NCBI GenBank assembly: GCA_017893485.1
Contig: CM030361.1
Coordinates: forward strand, 309,233,724 to 309,297,723
Length of the DNA stretch: 64,000 bases
Direction of reading: 5' to 3'
Source of the DNA: Hemerocallis citrina
Lineage: Eukaryota; Streptophyta; Magnoliopsida; Asparagales; Asphodelaceae
The translations under genes were made by a program, and so were the position numbers. The notes below the pieces were generated by a model. That model ran no database searches and was not told where the DNA came from. It was given only the letters and a program-made list of their open reading frames with translations. This document shows, one piece after another, positions 43,647 through 56,310 of this stretch (positions within the stretch are counted from its first letter, which is position 1; the number at the start of each line of letters is the position of its first letter).

Positions 43647-45620
43647 GAAACCTCTGGCCTTAAGAAGCTCCTATAAGAAAGTCCAACTCAGAGAATCAAA
43701 TGCCTTCTTGAAATCAATCTTTAGCATACAAATGTCAGATTTTTTCTTGGAGCAGTGGTTAACAACTTCATGAGCGACAATAAAACAATCGAGAGTGGTC
43801 TTGCATTTTAAGAATGCAGTCTGAGAGGAAGAGACAGGGTCATGCAAGAAATGGTCCAATTTGTTAGCGAACACTTTTGTGAAGATTTAGACAGAGCAAT
43901 TAAGCAAGCTGATGAGTTTAAAGTCCGTAACACTATTGCCCCCTGACATTAGGGATAAGCATAATATCAGAGTACATTAAACAAGGAGAGGAGGTCATAC
44001 TGGATCACCTCCTATGATTCCTAGTAGAAGCTCAAGGAGAATCCATCGGGTCCCGACACCTTATCACCATTCATTCCAAACACTGCTGACTTAGTTTCTT
44101 CCAAATAGAATGGGGTCCCTAGGGTGGGTAGGTCAATAATTTGGGGGTATAGGGTCTGCCAGTCCATCGTAAAAAAGCTTCATTAAACGTCCCACAAACA
44201 TTCTCAAAGTGTTTCTCAAATTTCCTCCTAATGATTGTCTGATCAATGTTAATAATATCTCCATCCGTGATGGAATAAATAATGTTTCTTCTCCTTCTAC
44301 CATTTGCTATGCACTAGAAGAACCTGGTATTAACATCCCTTTGTTTCATTCAGGTGATTCTTGACCTCTGCCTCCAATAAATATTTTCAGCCATAACTAT
44401 ATCAGCGTACTCCTTACTGAGCAGCTGTTACGATTGGGGCATCAACCAACACCCGTTGTCACAGCGGAACTAATAGAGCAATGAGGATGTCGAAGTAGAC
44501 GAGACGAATAAATTGAGCAAGCAAGTAGATCCACCAAACTAACACAAACACTACGATGACTTATTCTGATTAGTTTTTGCTTAATCCGGAGAGAAATATA
44601 GGGAGATTTGATATTCAACTAGAGGAGATTACAAGGATTTATTGATTCACTCAATACAAGGAATTAAACTCACCCACCAAGAACTATCTATTTCTCGAGG
44701 TTCTCTTTGCAATGGAGAAAATAATCTATGAAGTACTCCCTCTCATATTGGAGGAGTTTACAATATATATAGAACAATAGAGAGAAAACCTAGGTCTAAT
44801 CTTAATTTTCAGTCGTTCGATATAACTTGGAAAAGAAGTAACCGAATAAGAGCCGCACGATCTAACTTGGAGTTGAAGATTGGGTTGAAACGACCAAACA
44901 AATCGAAGCCCAAAAACGAACACAGCGCCGCGGTTAGTCGACCGTCCAACAAGACCGATCGACCGTACCACTCTTTGACATTCCCTGTACTTCGAGCGGT
45001 CGGGGGGGGCTGGGGGGGTGCGGTCGACCGCAACTATACCTGCACCTTGCTGCTGTTGTTTTTCCTTCTACTCACTTCGACTCTTCGACCTCCGTGCTTT
45101 ATATTACCTTATTCTAATATGAACAACGAGTATTCAAGACACAATTCTAACAACAACACTCTCTCCTCCTTCTCTGATAGAGTCCAGTCTCTAATATCCT
45201 GGATAACATACAAAGCCTGAATATTGCTCAAAATGGTTTTTTTAAATATTATTATTATTTATTTATTTTAGATTCCCAAAATGGGTCCTGCTCCAAACCT
45301 TAAGTCTTTTCTGAAGAAGAGTTAGCTTATTTGAAAACCTAGCAACCATATCTCGTTGGCATCTGAAATGCTGCCACAAGTGTGAGACCACCATTTGAAA
45401 TTGAGGGTGGGTCAGTCAAACCTTTTCAAACTTGAAGTAGCGAGGTTTATTGTTTGCTCCTTGAGTATCTAAAACAATGGGGTAGTGGTCAGATACTATT
45501 CTTGGGAGAGAGGCTTCATATTAATCGGGATATTACATGGCCAACAAGGGTCGAGTTGCAAATGGGGATAATATTACATGGCCAGCAAGGGTCGAGTTGC
45601 AAATGAGGATAATATTTTGT
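43647..45620 (-). pseudogene. LINE relic: endonuclease C-terminus and RT start, interrupted by an LTR
   Basis: Minus-strand reading in order: 'SDHYPIVLDTQGANNKPRYF' (end of APE endonuclease, about 45480), 'QRDMVARFSNKLTLLQKRLK', 'NIQALYVIQDIRDWTLSEKE', then an 0.7-kb LTR insertion (44428-45158), then 'LLSKEYADIVMAENIYWRQR' with 'SRIT', 'VNTRFF', and the RT start 'VSSSQTAFLKCKTTLDCFIV' and 'MLKIDFKKAFDSLSW' at about 43690. It is truncated by a second LTR at 43646. A 49-bp tandem duplication ('tacatggccaacaagggtcg') lies at 45531-45615. Multiple stops. Confidence 0.75.
44428..45158 (-). mobile_element. Copia-type solo LTR inside the LINE
   Basis: Plus-strand ends 'tgttacgattgg' and '...ttctaacaacaaca' give TGTTGTTGTTAG...CGTAACA on the minus strand. 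It holds GTCGACCG motifs (44935-45030). LINE coding similarity stops and resumes at these edges. I see no matching 5-bp target duplication (gcagc versus ctctc), so an edge may be off or the site may have been rearranged. Confidence 0.55.
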
Positions 45621-46204
45621 TTAATTTTGACATATGGTAACTAAGCAAGTTTTGGTCACAGACCCTAGACGTTTCTTTTGATTGTCGGGGGAAAAAACCA
45701 AAAAACTAAAGCAAAACTAGATTTCTTCAAAAGTAGGACTCGTGTTTTACTTTGATTCATATATTCATGATCATGATCACATAAGACACAGAACACAACC
45801 CATAACCAACTTCTTATCTATTAGTATTATCTCTCAAGACAAAAGAAAGATCCAATTAGAGCACAACCCCACCTTTTATAATTGGAAATATGGATGGTCA
45901 TATGGAGAAGTTATAAGTCATAATAAGGTACCATGTCTTTGTACTTGTGGAAAACTATAAGAAGGTATTGCGTCTGGCTGAAATAAGATTTAGTTTTTAT
46001 TTTGATTAATTTTGTTTTGAAGAAGAAAATAAAAATTTATTTGACAAGAATAGGAGTTGAACCCATATGAACTTCTAATTTGAAGTCAAACACACTATTC
46101 CACCGCGCACAATGTGAATTTGCATTTCATTTACATTTGATGAATAATATTTTGGCAACCCTGAATGATTTGTCACCAGCTTTACATAAAAAAATCCTCA
46201 AAGT
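45621..46204. other. Intergenic, no gene recognised
   Basis: AT-rich. Near 46030-46112 the minus strand has a tRNA-like 'GGGTTCAACTCCTATTC' module, too weak to call. Confidence 0.4.
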
Positions 46205-46396
46205 TGGCAATGCTATTACACACTGCAACCGCGACTGTAAAGAGAGTATTTTTTGCAATGAAAATTATCAAGACTTTATTACGCAACCGATTAGGAGATT
46301 TGGCATTGCTATTACACACGGCAACCGCGACTGTAAAGAGAGTACTTTTTGCAATGAAAATTATCAAGACTTTATTACGCAACCGATTAGGAGATG
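46205..46396 (+). repeat. 96-bp tandem duplication
   Basis: 'tgctattacacac' recurs at 46211 and 46307; the two 96-bp copies differ at only a few positions ('ggcaaccgcgactgtaaaga', 'caagactttattacgcaacc'). A stem-rich open frame repeats with it but resembles no protein I know. Confidence 0.85.
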
Positions 46397-46414
46397 AGAT
46401 GATGATTGTTTGGT

Positions 46415-46736
<322 letters not shown>

Positions 46737-46984
46737 ATATAATAAAACACAAAGAAAGCTATCAGGTGGCTCACATTCAATCTCTCCCAAAATCAATGGA
46801 CCAGATTTAGTCTCACAAAACATATTTTCCCGCCCAAATTTCAAATCCCACAAATTCAAATCCCCGTCTCTCTCTCTTCCGAAATTAAACCCCCCTCCCC
46901 CCCTCTCTCTCTCTTTCGCTTCCACCTCTCTCTCTCTCTCTCTCTCAAATTGCTGCCCAAATCGGCTGTAATTAATAGGGTTTC

Positions 46985-48840
46985 AGTTTCGATTCTAATC
47001 GATAAACCAGAGATTGACGACGATGGTGGCGATCTAATTGATTAGGGTTTCAGGTATCTTTCCATATAATTATGTGATCGGGTTCTCCAATTCGTTAAAT
47101 AGTTGCCAATTATAGTAATTTAATTATTTTTTTGTAGGGGTTTGAAATTGGAATTAATTCAAGAAGATAATATAAAGGAATTGATTGCAATTTACAACAC
47201 AGGTAAGTCAGGAATTATTTTTAAATTGTGTACAGATAAGTGCAAAGAATTTAAGGTTAATTACATGAAGTATGGTTCTGTGGCTTTTAGGAATTGAGGA
47301 ATGTAGAAATTTGTATTGATTTGTTCTATGCATCAGTATTGATTTGTACAGATGAGTTGGAAAGTCATTTCGATCTGATTGATAATAGTGTAGCAGCATC
47401 ACTAATTATTAAGCAAACTATTATTGCATATGAATAATGAAGTGCCACATTAGTTCTGTTAACGATTGCAATATTGACAAAGCATCGTGTGCTATTCGTA
47501 CAACTACATGTTTTATGTCATATATGATGTATTTCGGAAACAACAAAGAAATGATATAAGGTCAAACTTAATTTAGATGACAGTTGACAATACTTTTCTT
47601 CAAGTTGCTTACCGTTTCGACAACAGTACCAAGAATGCATGAGTCTGAACCACATTTGGGAAGGAAGTTAACCGATGATTTAATCACTAAGATTAACAGA
47701 TGGGTTGTAAGGAGTCCCATGTTCCATTCCGTAGTGTTTGGGTATTTTACTTATACCTATGAATAATGCTATATGTTGTTTGAATATCAACTGATGGAGA
47801 AATTACATTGAGAATTAACTAATTAGTGTGATATGGTCTCCAAAAACCAATTCATCAAAATTTCGTGATCACAGTACAAGAAATTGATATATCTATTGGG
47901 AGTTGATGATGTGATGCCTTGGCCTACTGCACTCTCTCTGTATATGCGGTTCACATTCTACAGTATCATTAAGCTGTGACATTGTCTGCTAAGGCTTGAC
48001 TTGACTGAACTGAAATAAAGAGAGATTAACTATTGAAGTGTATGTAGTTGATAGTTTGATGGATCCATGCCACTTAGTTGGCAGCAACAATTTATCAAAG
48101 AAGAATTATTTTCATTGACCCTACAAATTTCCTACTTCACTTTACACCAGCCATTTCTTTGCATGAAATTAGGTATATAGTAAAATTTTGATGATAGACA
48201 ACCCCAACGGCCGTCTTTTAATTTGCGACACATAATTATCGAACCTGATATACTTATCTTTAAGATATTGTTCCTTCAAAGACCTAAGGAGTTTTACTTG
48301 CTCCTTTTGTATTCGTTAGGCTGTTATGTGATCTCATGAGTATCTATATTTGGAGACCTCCTCTAATTTCTCTAAGGTAAAAAATTTTGAATGATCAGAC
48401 TGTTAGCTAGCTAATCACTGAAATTTTCTTCAGCAACTTGCAAAAAGTCAATGTCTTTCTAATGGAAAATGGACGATTAAGTGAAATGACCGGGAGTCGT
48501 ATGCATTGAAGAACATTATAGTTAATTATTTGCATATGACCCTGACTGAAGTGGAAGGTGCATTTTGGCTTTAGCTTATTGTGTATCTTTGAATATAATA
48601 TGCAATTACCTATATTTCATTTTCTTACACTTCATGTATGCATCAGTTTAGTCTAGGACATATTTGGAGACCTCCTCTCCATGTATGCATCAGTTTTAAC
48701 TGAAATGACTAATACATTTGGTTACTTATCACATAACTTATCATCAATAAATCTATCAGATAACTGGCAATCTGATCTTAGGCATGCTCTTTATACTACT
48801 TATTTGTTCAGTGATTTGTGCCTCCCTCTTTCTTATATTC
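46985..48840. other. Helitron interior without recognisable gene
   Basis: Resembles intron/UTR sequence with possible splice sites ('tttcaggtatctttcc', 'aacacaggtaagtcagg'), suggesting a captured 5' leader, but no protein match is recognised. Confidence 0.4.
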
Positions 48841-49136
48841 TTATTTTTCAGGCGAACAATACTACAGCTAATCATATAATTTTCACCATGGGGACTGGTT
48901 TTAAGTACCAATATGCAACTTCATGGTTCAGGCATGGACAAGTTCATTCATTACGTCAACGAGGTGATTTTTCTGCTTTTACGTTCCTTTATATATATGT
49001 GCTAGCATATGAAAAGTAACATGAAGGTTGGGAATTTACGTTCCTTTTACGTTCCTTTATATATATATTTTTCTGCAGCGTTCATGAAAACGTGCCGTAG
49101 GGAATTTACGTTCCTTTTACGTTCCTTTCTAATCCC

Positions 49137-49792
49137 AAGTTATATCCCTTTGGTGTCAGCATGTGTTTCTTGGCTCATGTACTCTCAATCATTCACAACC
49201 AATTAATTATTTTAATTAGTTAGTAGATTTGACTCTCTGCAATATTTCTGGCATCATCCTGCTCATGCACTGCATCTTCATCCACCACATATCGCCTAAA
49301 TTCAAGCCTGGTGACAATATTTTCTTCTAATTGATTTATTGTCACTTATTAGTGTGGAGTGCCACCATAATTGGTTCAGCCCTCATTTGGTTGTTTACAT
49401 AGAAGACTACTCACATAACTACTTACGGTTGATTTTTTTGGGTGTAGGCTTCTCCTGGCTGGAAATTCAACCATTAACAGGAAGCATCAGGTAGTTAATT
49501 TTGAAACTAAAACTTATCACCGATCCGAGTGCACCTATGTTACGTCCTCTTTTAACTATTTATTTAAATCTAATTCTTAAATTGAAGATTTGAGTTCACT
49601 GCGTTGAATCTCTCGGAACTCCTATTGTCCTGGAAGTTTCTTTCTTCAATTGAAACTTCCAGGACATTAAAATGTCATGGTTTTATTAAATGGTTTTATT
49701 AAAAAGGCTAATATATAAATCAGTGAATTGAAGAAAGAAACATCCAGAACATTTTAATAAAACCATGACATTTAATATTTATGATATTTGTT
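49137..49792 (+). repeat. Direct repeat copy 1 in the Helitron (pseudouridine synthase piece)
   Basis: About 655 bp, nearly identical to 50374-51033. It carries the captured exon at 49448-49490, which has lost four bases ('acaggaagcatcag' versus 'acaggaaggaagcatcag') and so is frameshifted. The repeat also holds an internal inverted repeat, 'gaagtttctttcttcaattg' and its inverse. Confidence 0.85.
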
Positions 49793-50373
49793 TAAGACAT
49801 TTTATTTTTCTTACGAAATTTCATCTTAATTTATTTACTATGCAAATGATTTTTTATTTATTTTGAAAAGAATATAATGGCATGCTTGAGTGCCTAAGTT
49901 GCATTGAAGTTCCGGCGCCGCCCCTGTTTACGGCTTACTTAGTAAAAGAGTTTTTTTTTTTTTTTTGGGTAGTATAAAAGAGTGCAAAATTCAAGTGAGT
50001 TGGCTGTTTTGAATGAAAACAATGAGCAGCGATTTCATCTAATTTAATTTGGTTTTAATTTGAAGGACTACATAATGACATATTGCACTTAATTTAATGA
50101 TCGAGTTAGGCTGATATCTTATTGTCGTTTTTTTCATAGTCGGTCTTGCATGAATACTAGCAACCCCATGCAGGACTTCTTCCCCTCTGTATTTGCTTCA
50201 TTGATCATTCTCCTTGCTTTCCATATCTGTCAAGGAGGCTTATTCTAAAGAATATTATGTGAACTTGAAAATTTGAATACTAGAATCTCATATGAAGATT
50301 ATCTTTGTAAACTATTGAGATGCAAATGGCATGGAAATCTCTAATAGACATAATAAAGAAAACTAATTAAATC

Positions 50374-51033
50374 AAGTTATATCCCTTTGGTGTCAGCATG
50401 TGTTTCTTGGTTCATGTACTCTCAATCATTCACAACCAATTAATTATTTTAATTAGTTAGTAGATTTGACTCTCTGCAATATTTCTGGCATCATCCTGCT
50501 CATGCACTGCATCTTCATCCACCACATATCGCCTAAATTCAAGCCTGGTGCCAATATTTTCTTCTAATTGATTTATTGTCACTTATTAATGTGGAGTGCC
50601 ACCATAATTGGTTCAGCCCTCATTTGGTTGTTTACATAGAAGACTACTCACATAACTACTTACGGTTGATTTTTTTGGGTGTAGGCTTCTCCTGGCTGGA
50701 AATTCAACCATTAACAGGAAGGAAGCATCAGGTAGTTAATTTTGAAACTAAAACTTATCACCGATCCGAGTGCACCTATGTTACGTCCTCTTTTAACTCT
50801 TTATTTAAATCTAATTCTTAAATTGAAGATTTGAGTTCACTGCGTTGAAGCTCTCGGAACTCCTATTGTCCTGGAAGTTTCTTTCTTCAATTGAAACTTC
50901 CAGGACATTAAAATGTCATGGTTTTATTAAATGGTTTTATTAAAAAGGCTAATATATAAATCAGTGAATTGAAGAAAGAAACTTCCAGGACATTTTAATA
51001 AAACCATGACATTTAATATTTATGATATTTGTA
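50374..51033 (+). repeat. Direct repeat copy 2 in the Helitron
   Basis: Second copy of the 655-bp unit, starting 1237 bp after the first. It differs by a handful of substitutions and small indels, showing a recent duplication inside the Helitron. Confidence 0.85.
50685..50870 (+). pseudogene. Captured RNA pseudouridine synthase exons (RluA family)
   Basis: Exon 50685-50731, bounded by 'gtgtag' acceptor and CATCAG|GTAGTT donor, encodes FSWLEIQPLTGRKHQ, the conserved 'L.P.TGR.HQ' motif of RluA-type synthases. About 100 bp later, 50835-50870 encodes VHCVEALGTPIV, the next conserved block ('LR.H...LG.PI.GD'). The acceptor of this second piece is not clear and a stop lies just before it. RluA enzymes turn uridine into pseudouridine in rRNA or organellar RNA; this fragment lacks the catalytic Asp region. 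Confidence 0.75.
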
Positions 51034-52094
51034 TCATTTTAAAATATTTATGCTGATGTTCCAATACCTTTATAGATTTTATGCGTCATACAATTTGCCT
51101 CTATTTATAGACCTCATGTCAAAGTAAATAGTATCTACCTTTACCAAGATATATGGTAAAGATATATGCTAATACGTATATGATTATGAATTTTTTTCTT
51201 TTCTATATCGTAATCATTTTAAACTTGGTTAGCAACACTCAAGTTGGTTAGCAACACTCAAAGCTAAGGTAGTTACTTTCTTTGAAACTTGGTTAGCAAC
51301 ACTCAAAGCAACTGGAAGGCACCATGGAAAAGTTTGCTCTGGGAGAAACTAAAATTCTTATTATATCAGGTTACAATTCTCTCGCATGGTCTATTTTTTA
51401 CCGTCTATTCATGTTTGTTTAGTATTTCATCTCTCATCTCTACTTGCATAATTTTGATTGGATGATTCTGTAGACATATAGCTGTGTGACTCAGTAAATC
51501 ATAACTATCCATCCAATTGAGAGACTACCATATAGATGAGATCCTAGCCTTGCTTAACTAACAACTTTTTGTTGTAGGCTAACAACTTCTTTAAATCCCC
51601 CACCTATTTCAGTGCTAACTTTTTTTGATTTTACGCATTTCTAATCCCAAAGCATCAATGGAGAAAACTTTTGCTGTGTATAAATGATGAAGAAAGCTAT
51701 ACCTTTTTTTTTTCTATGTATAAATGAGGATTCCGAATACTTTGGTTGTTGTATGCATTTGGTTTACATAATTTTCAAAGACTTGGTCAAAGCAGAGCAT
51801 CTATCGCTGACATATTAAGTCCATAGTATCAGAAGGTGATCCGTTTACTGGATATGATAATGAACCCAAAACATATCAACACAAAATGTTCTTGAAAAAA
51901 CAAAAAACCAAAACCAAAGAAACTAACATAAGTACAGTCCTAATCACCATATCAGAGTCCTGCTTTTCAACATTAGTATAGCATTAAAACTTCATTTGAT
52001 CAGAAACTATTCTTTGAAGTAAACAACTAAACATGTTTACAATATTATTGTCCTACGTCATGCAATCAACTAAACATGGTTGGTACTCTTTCAG

Positions 52095-52498
52095 GTGTAT
52101 GCTAGGTACCATTGACATCAGTACTGCTCTTATTCGAGCTAACACAGGACTATCGTATAGTTTTACCTCTGCTCGGAGCTGTGGGATTATCATCATGGAT
52201 CACATCTAGCCAAAATAAGGATAGAGATGCTGGAGTTAAATTAGATAAAGTGAAAGGTGTCGGTGAACAACAATTTAAAGATACCTTCTATCAGATTCAG
52301 GAATCAACCAATTCTATGATCTGCACTGAAAATAGTGATGCTTCTGATTTGTGTGAGTTTGAAAGTTCGCTCTGTGTATAATTCTGGTATGGATATGGGT
52401 AATTTTGCAGAAAGCCTAACTGTTTTACAAGCTATGAAAACCAGATATGTTACTGTTCTCATGAGCACCTCGGTGGTGGAGGCGGTCTCTCTTATGCT
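52095..52498 (+). pseudogene. Captured CLC-e chloride channel exon
   Basis: After a 'tttcag' acceptor, the frame gives GVC-stop-VPLTSVLLLFELTQDYR, then 'IVLPLLGAVGLSSWITSSQ', the last membrane helices of plant CLC channels, then 'DLCEFESSLCV' before a stop at 52379-52381. Shifting frame by one restores similarity ('QAMKTRYVTVLMSTSVVEAV', start of a CBS domain). The 'CE.ESSLC' motif points to CLC-e (thylakoid/organelle anion channel). The TAG early in the exon looks like CAG to TAG. Fragment only; captured by the Helitron. Confidence 0.8.
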
Positions 52499-53439
52499 AT
52501 GAAAACCAGATTTTTTTGTAGATCCAAAGATAGTTAATCAGCCAAATTTGTACCAAATTAAAGTGCATGACTACCCTTCTATATTAGCAAGATTGTCATA
52601 TTCTATGTTGATTTCAATTAATTGTATTGAATGAAATTAAAGAGTTCTGTGTATCTTTTTCTCTCTTTTGATGGACAAGATTGTCATTTTCATGTTAATT
52701 TCAATTGATTGTATTGAATAAAATTGAAGAGTACTATGTTGTTTGATAACATATGGAAATCTATTTCATTTTGGATTTGTTTTAAAAAAATATATTTTAA
52801 AAAAAATTTTTTTTAAAAAAATAAATACCATATCACGTCTTTTTTGCCAAAAACGCTGAGATAGAGTAATTACTTTTTAAAAAAATTTATAATCTATCTC
52901 GACGTTTTTTTTACCAAAAACATCAGTACAGGCTATTTTTTCATTTGTTAAATAAGCGCTCTATCCCGGGTTTTTTTTTTTTTTGTGGAAACGCTAGGAT
53001 AGATCCCCAATCTTCATGTTCTCTTAATGTTTGAAATGCCTTATTGTTGAGTTTGTATTTTGATGTAAGTAATAGATAAAAAAATTGGGGCTAACAAACA
53101 TGTTTTAGATCAAATTTGCAGTAGGCTCTGCAGTATCTGTATACTTAATATATTTATATGGAGATCTAAGTGTAATTGATCACATTTAACAAAAGGTCTT
53201 TACGTGTACATCACAACAAGCTTTTTCTCTATTTCTCTCTCTCTCATACATGGTTAACTATATGAAAATATGACAACGAGGAATTAACTAATGCAGTTTG
53301 AGGCGATAAATGCAGTTTGAAATCTCTTATGTTGAAGTCACACATAGCAAGTGATTTCGATCCACTATTGTTGTAGATCCACTATTTTCAATTTCGAGCT
53401 CCTGACAAATGATCCTGCAAGACATCAAAGTCTACTGCC

Positions 53440-53760
53440 AGATACACATCTATATAAATTATTGTTCACGAAGACGTGCATATATTTAACTTTTGACGGG
53501 CAAACTAGAGTTCAAGCAACGTGCCGTAGGCACGTGTCCACGGGCAAACCTAGGCTCCTGACAAATAACCCTGCAAGATATAAACCAATAAATAACTTAA
53601 TTTAGAAGCCTTTTTATATGTTGCATCGTTCGCAGCGAAATACACATATATATAAATCATTCTTCACGAAGACGTGCATATATTTAATTTTTTTAAAGCC
53701 TTTTTATATGTTGCATCGTTCGCAGAAACGTGCCGTAGGCACGTGCACGGGCAAACCTAA
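53440..53760 (+). repeat. Cluster of extra Helitron 3'-terminus-like sequences
   Basis: Three remnants: 'gacgggcaaactag' (53495-53508), 'acgtgccgtaggcacgtgt' then 'ccacgggcaaacctag' (53519-53553) and 'acgtgccgtaggcacgtgc' then 'acgggcaaacctaa' (53728-53759). Flanking modules 'cttcacgaagacgtgcatat' and 'atgttgcatcgttcgcag' are each present twice. They resemble the true end at 55549. Confidence 0.75.
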
Positions 53761-54998
53761 TTTTGTAGGATTAGTTTGAAGCTACACTTGAAGCTTGAAG
53801 CTTCCTGGATTGACCTACACTTGAAGCTTTAGTCCAGGAAATTTTGTAGAATTAGTTTCCTGGATTGACCTACACTTGAAGCTTTCTTTTACTATTTTTA
53901 AATATACTTGAAGCTTTCTTTTACTATTTACTTGAAGCTTCCTCAGAGAGAATTAGTTTGAAGGATTGACCTACACATTACATAATGCAATCACCCACCA
54001 TCAATCATGTGTAACTTAGATGCTAAAGTTAGTAATACATGAAATACCTTAAATAAAATGATAGTCTAATGTTAGTAGTTTATTGGAACCAGTACAAACT
54101 CCTAATGATGTAACTTTCGTATCATACTCCATGGAGAAACAGAGGTTCACGATTGTATGTGAGGATGAGTACGAACTAACTTCCTTCTAAAGTTCATAGT
54201 TTTAAACATGTTCCTGAGTGTCTATCTTTCTAAGAAATAAAACATTCAAGTTCTTTATTTTCTGTTTCAGTTTGTTGACCACATCATGAAGTATCAAATT
54301 TTGTTAACTCAGAACAAACAGAAAATGAACAGCAGAAACTGAACATGAAGTATCAAATTGTGTACGCTCAAGACAAACAGAAGCTGAACACATCATGAAG
54401 TATCAAATTGTGTACGCTCAGATCTACGGTCAGGGTTTTCTTTTTTTTTTGGTTTTGCGGGAGAGCTTCTCTCTCTATAAATTCTAGAGAGAGAATCTAA
54501 AAGTATGCCAAAACTAGAATTGTCAATCTTTATAGGTGTTAAAATAGCATGATACGGTGGTTAACATAATTCAGCTGAGAAAGGTTTAACCTGTAAATCC
54601 AAACTGGAATCTTTGAGTTAATTATTCTTTTCAGAATGGGGAGGATGTTGAAGCTAACATCTTAACATCTGCGCCCTTTGCGCAACCAACAAGATCTCCT
54701 GTCCTCTTCAATTCATTCAAAAGCCGGGCAAAGGCTACCTAACAAAACTCACCCTCTGTAATTTTGGTTACAAATGACAAAGTGCGATTGAAGAAATTAA
54801 ATCCCTACTCATTGGTGATTGAGAATAAAATCCTTCTAATGGTTATTGCAGCAGACAAACTAAAAAATGCAAAAGATTCATCATCTCACTCACTCAAGCA
54901 TCAAGTAGTATATCACTATCTCATTAACATCATCAGTTTAAATTTCTCATCTCATTGAACAAGTATCAACAATCAGAATGTATTCTAACCAAAATCAG

Positions 54999-55289
54999 TT
55001 AATCAAATGGCATCTCCAATCGCCATTCCCTCTGTTTCTTGCTGAGTGGTCTTCCCTTTCCTGCCTGCTTTCTGTTTATCTTCACAACAGCTATACCCCA
55101 AGTGCAATGGCCCAATTCCAGGTCGTAGGAAACGAGCTTGAACACACCATCACTTTCTTGCGGGGAAGCAGAGGTGTCTTCACGGATAGTATACCTGACA
55201 TACATTGGCTTCTCTTTGAACCTTTCAAGCTCTTCTGGAATTCGAATAACTCTTTCTACACCAGGAGAGGACACCTTGAGGGAACACAA
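54999..55289 (-). pseudogene. Captured RimP-like (UPF0090) exon
   Basis: Minus-strand frame with 'LKVSSPGVERVIRIPEELER' and 'FKEKPMYVRYTIREDTSA', matching the 'leVSSPGleRpl...f.rf.g..v.v' block of ribosome maturation factor RimP and its plastid-type plant homologues, then '...GIAVVKINRKQAGKGRP', 'LSKKQREWRLEMPFD' and a stop. Bacterial RimP helps 30S subunit maturation. Here only a C-terminal exon is present, antisense to the Helitron, so it is a captured fragment. Confidence 0.7.
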
Positions 55290-55752
55290 AAAATTATCAT
55301 GTTGTTAGCTAAAACAATGAAATGATGCATGTAGAGTTGGCAACAAAATAGTAGCAAATATAAATGAAGGACACCAAAAGCCTCGAATAATGTCGCGTGC
55401 TGGTTATCTAATTTAAAGACGTCGCATTAGAAAAACATTTTAAACACCCACCCTTTTTGTTTACACCCACCTTTTTTGTTTTAATTTTTTTAGAAATTTA
55501 TATGCAGTCCCGAATACGTGCCGTAGGCACGTCCCACGGGCAATCCTAGTATATATATATATAAAGAAATGTTTGGTGGTATATATTGAAAGAGACATAT
55601 TAGATATCACTAACAATGAAGATATCAATCAATATTTATTTTCAGGATATGAAGTCTCGAAAGATTTTATTGCCAACGAAAATGGCTATTTGGTAGTTGT
55701 AATAATTTATGACATTTGATATTAATATATGATATTTTGAGGAATATAAATA

Positions 55753-56310
55753 GAGAAATGCTCCATTGAAAATGGGTTTGTTTTCACGGGTTGGAAAATA
55801 GCGATCTGGATTGTTGGATCGCTCTTGATCGTGATCAGCGGCTCAGATCGCCTCCGCCCATCACCCGTTATCACTTAAGTGGCGGAGGGTTATTTTGGAA
55901 ATTTCGTCCCAAATAACTCTTTGCCTGGTTCACTCTAAAAAAATAAATTAACCTAGGTCGTTGTTGGGAACAACAGCCTAGGTTATAAAAATTGATATAA
56001 TATTTTATAGAAAATTTATAGCCCAGGCCGTTGTTGGGAATAACGACCTAGGTTATAAAAATTGAATGAAGACCGTTGTTCCAAACAACGGCCTATGATT
56101 CAATTTTTTTATAATATCAATTTTTTAGAGCAAATCAGGCGAAGAGTTATTTGGGATGAAGTTCTCAAATTAACCCTCTGCTGATCAACTGAAACGGGTG
56201 ATGGGTGGGCTCGATCTGAGCCGCTGATCACGATCAAGAGCGATCCAATGGCTCAGATCGTTATTTTCCAACCCATGAAAGCTAGACCCATTTTCAATGG
56301 AGCATTTCTC
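55753..56310. mobile_element. MULE-MITE (558 bp) with 9-bp target duplication
   Basis: The terminal inverted repeats exceed 150 bp: GAGAAATGCTCCATTGAAAA at the left and its inverse TTTTCAATGGAGCATTTCTC at the right; both contain 'gatcgtgatcagcggctcag' or its inverse and a GATCGCTCTTGATC block. Flanks are atataaata (55744-55752) and atacaaata (56311-56319), 8 of 9 matching. The centre has three hairpins of the 'ggccgttgttgggaacaac' type. Long TIRs and a 9-bp duplication define a Mutator-like element. The TIR and hairpins relate it to the large MULE at 21.4-41.7 kb. Confidence 0.85.

Noticed and set aside
46026..46112. tRNA-like sequence on the minus strand
   Set aside because: It has a B-box-like 'GGTTCAACTCC', but no acceptor stem or convincing cloverleaf.
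48852..48965. Captured exon 'TMGTGFKYQYATSWFRHGQ'
   Set aside because: It looks exon-like after a 'tttttcag' acceptor, but I cannot assign a family, so no function is given.
52795..52990. Foldback with 'ccaaaaacgctgagatag'
   Set aside because: Partial complementarity within T/A-rich sequence; ends and arms too weak to call an element.
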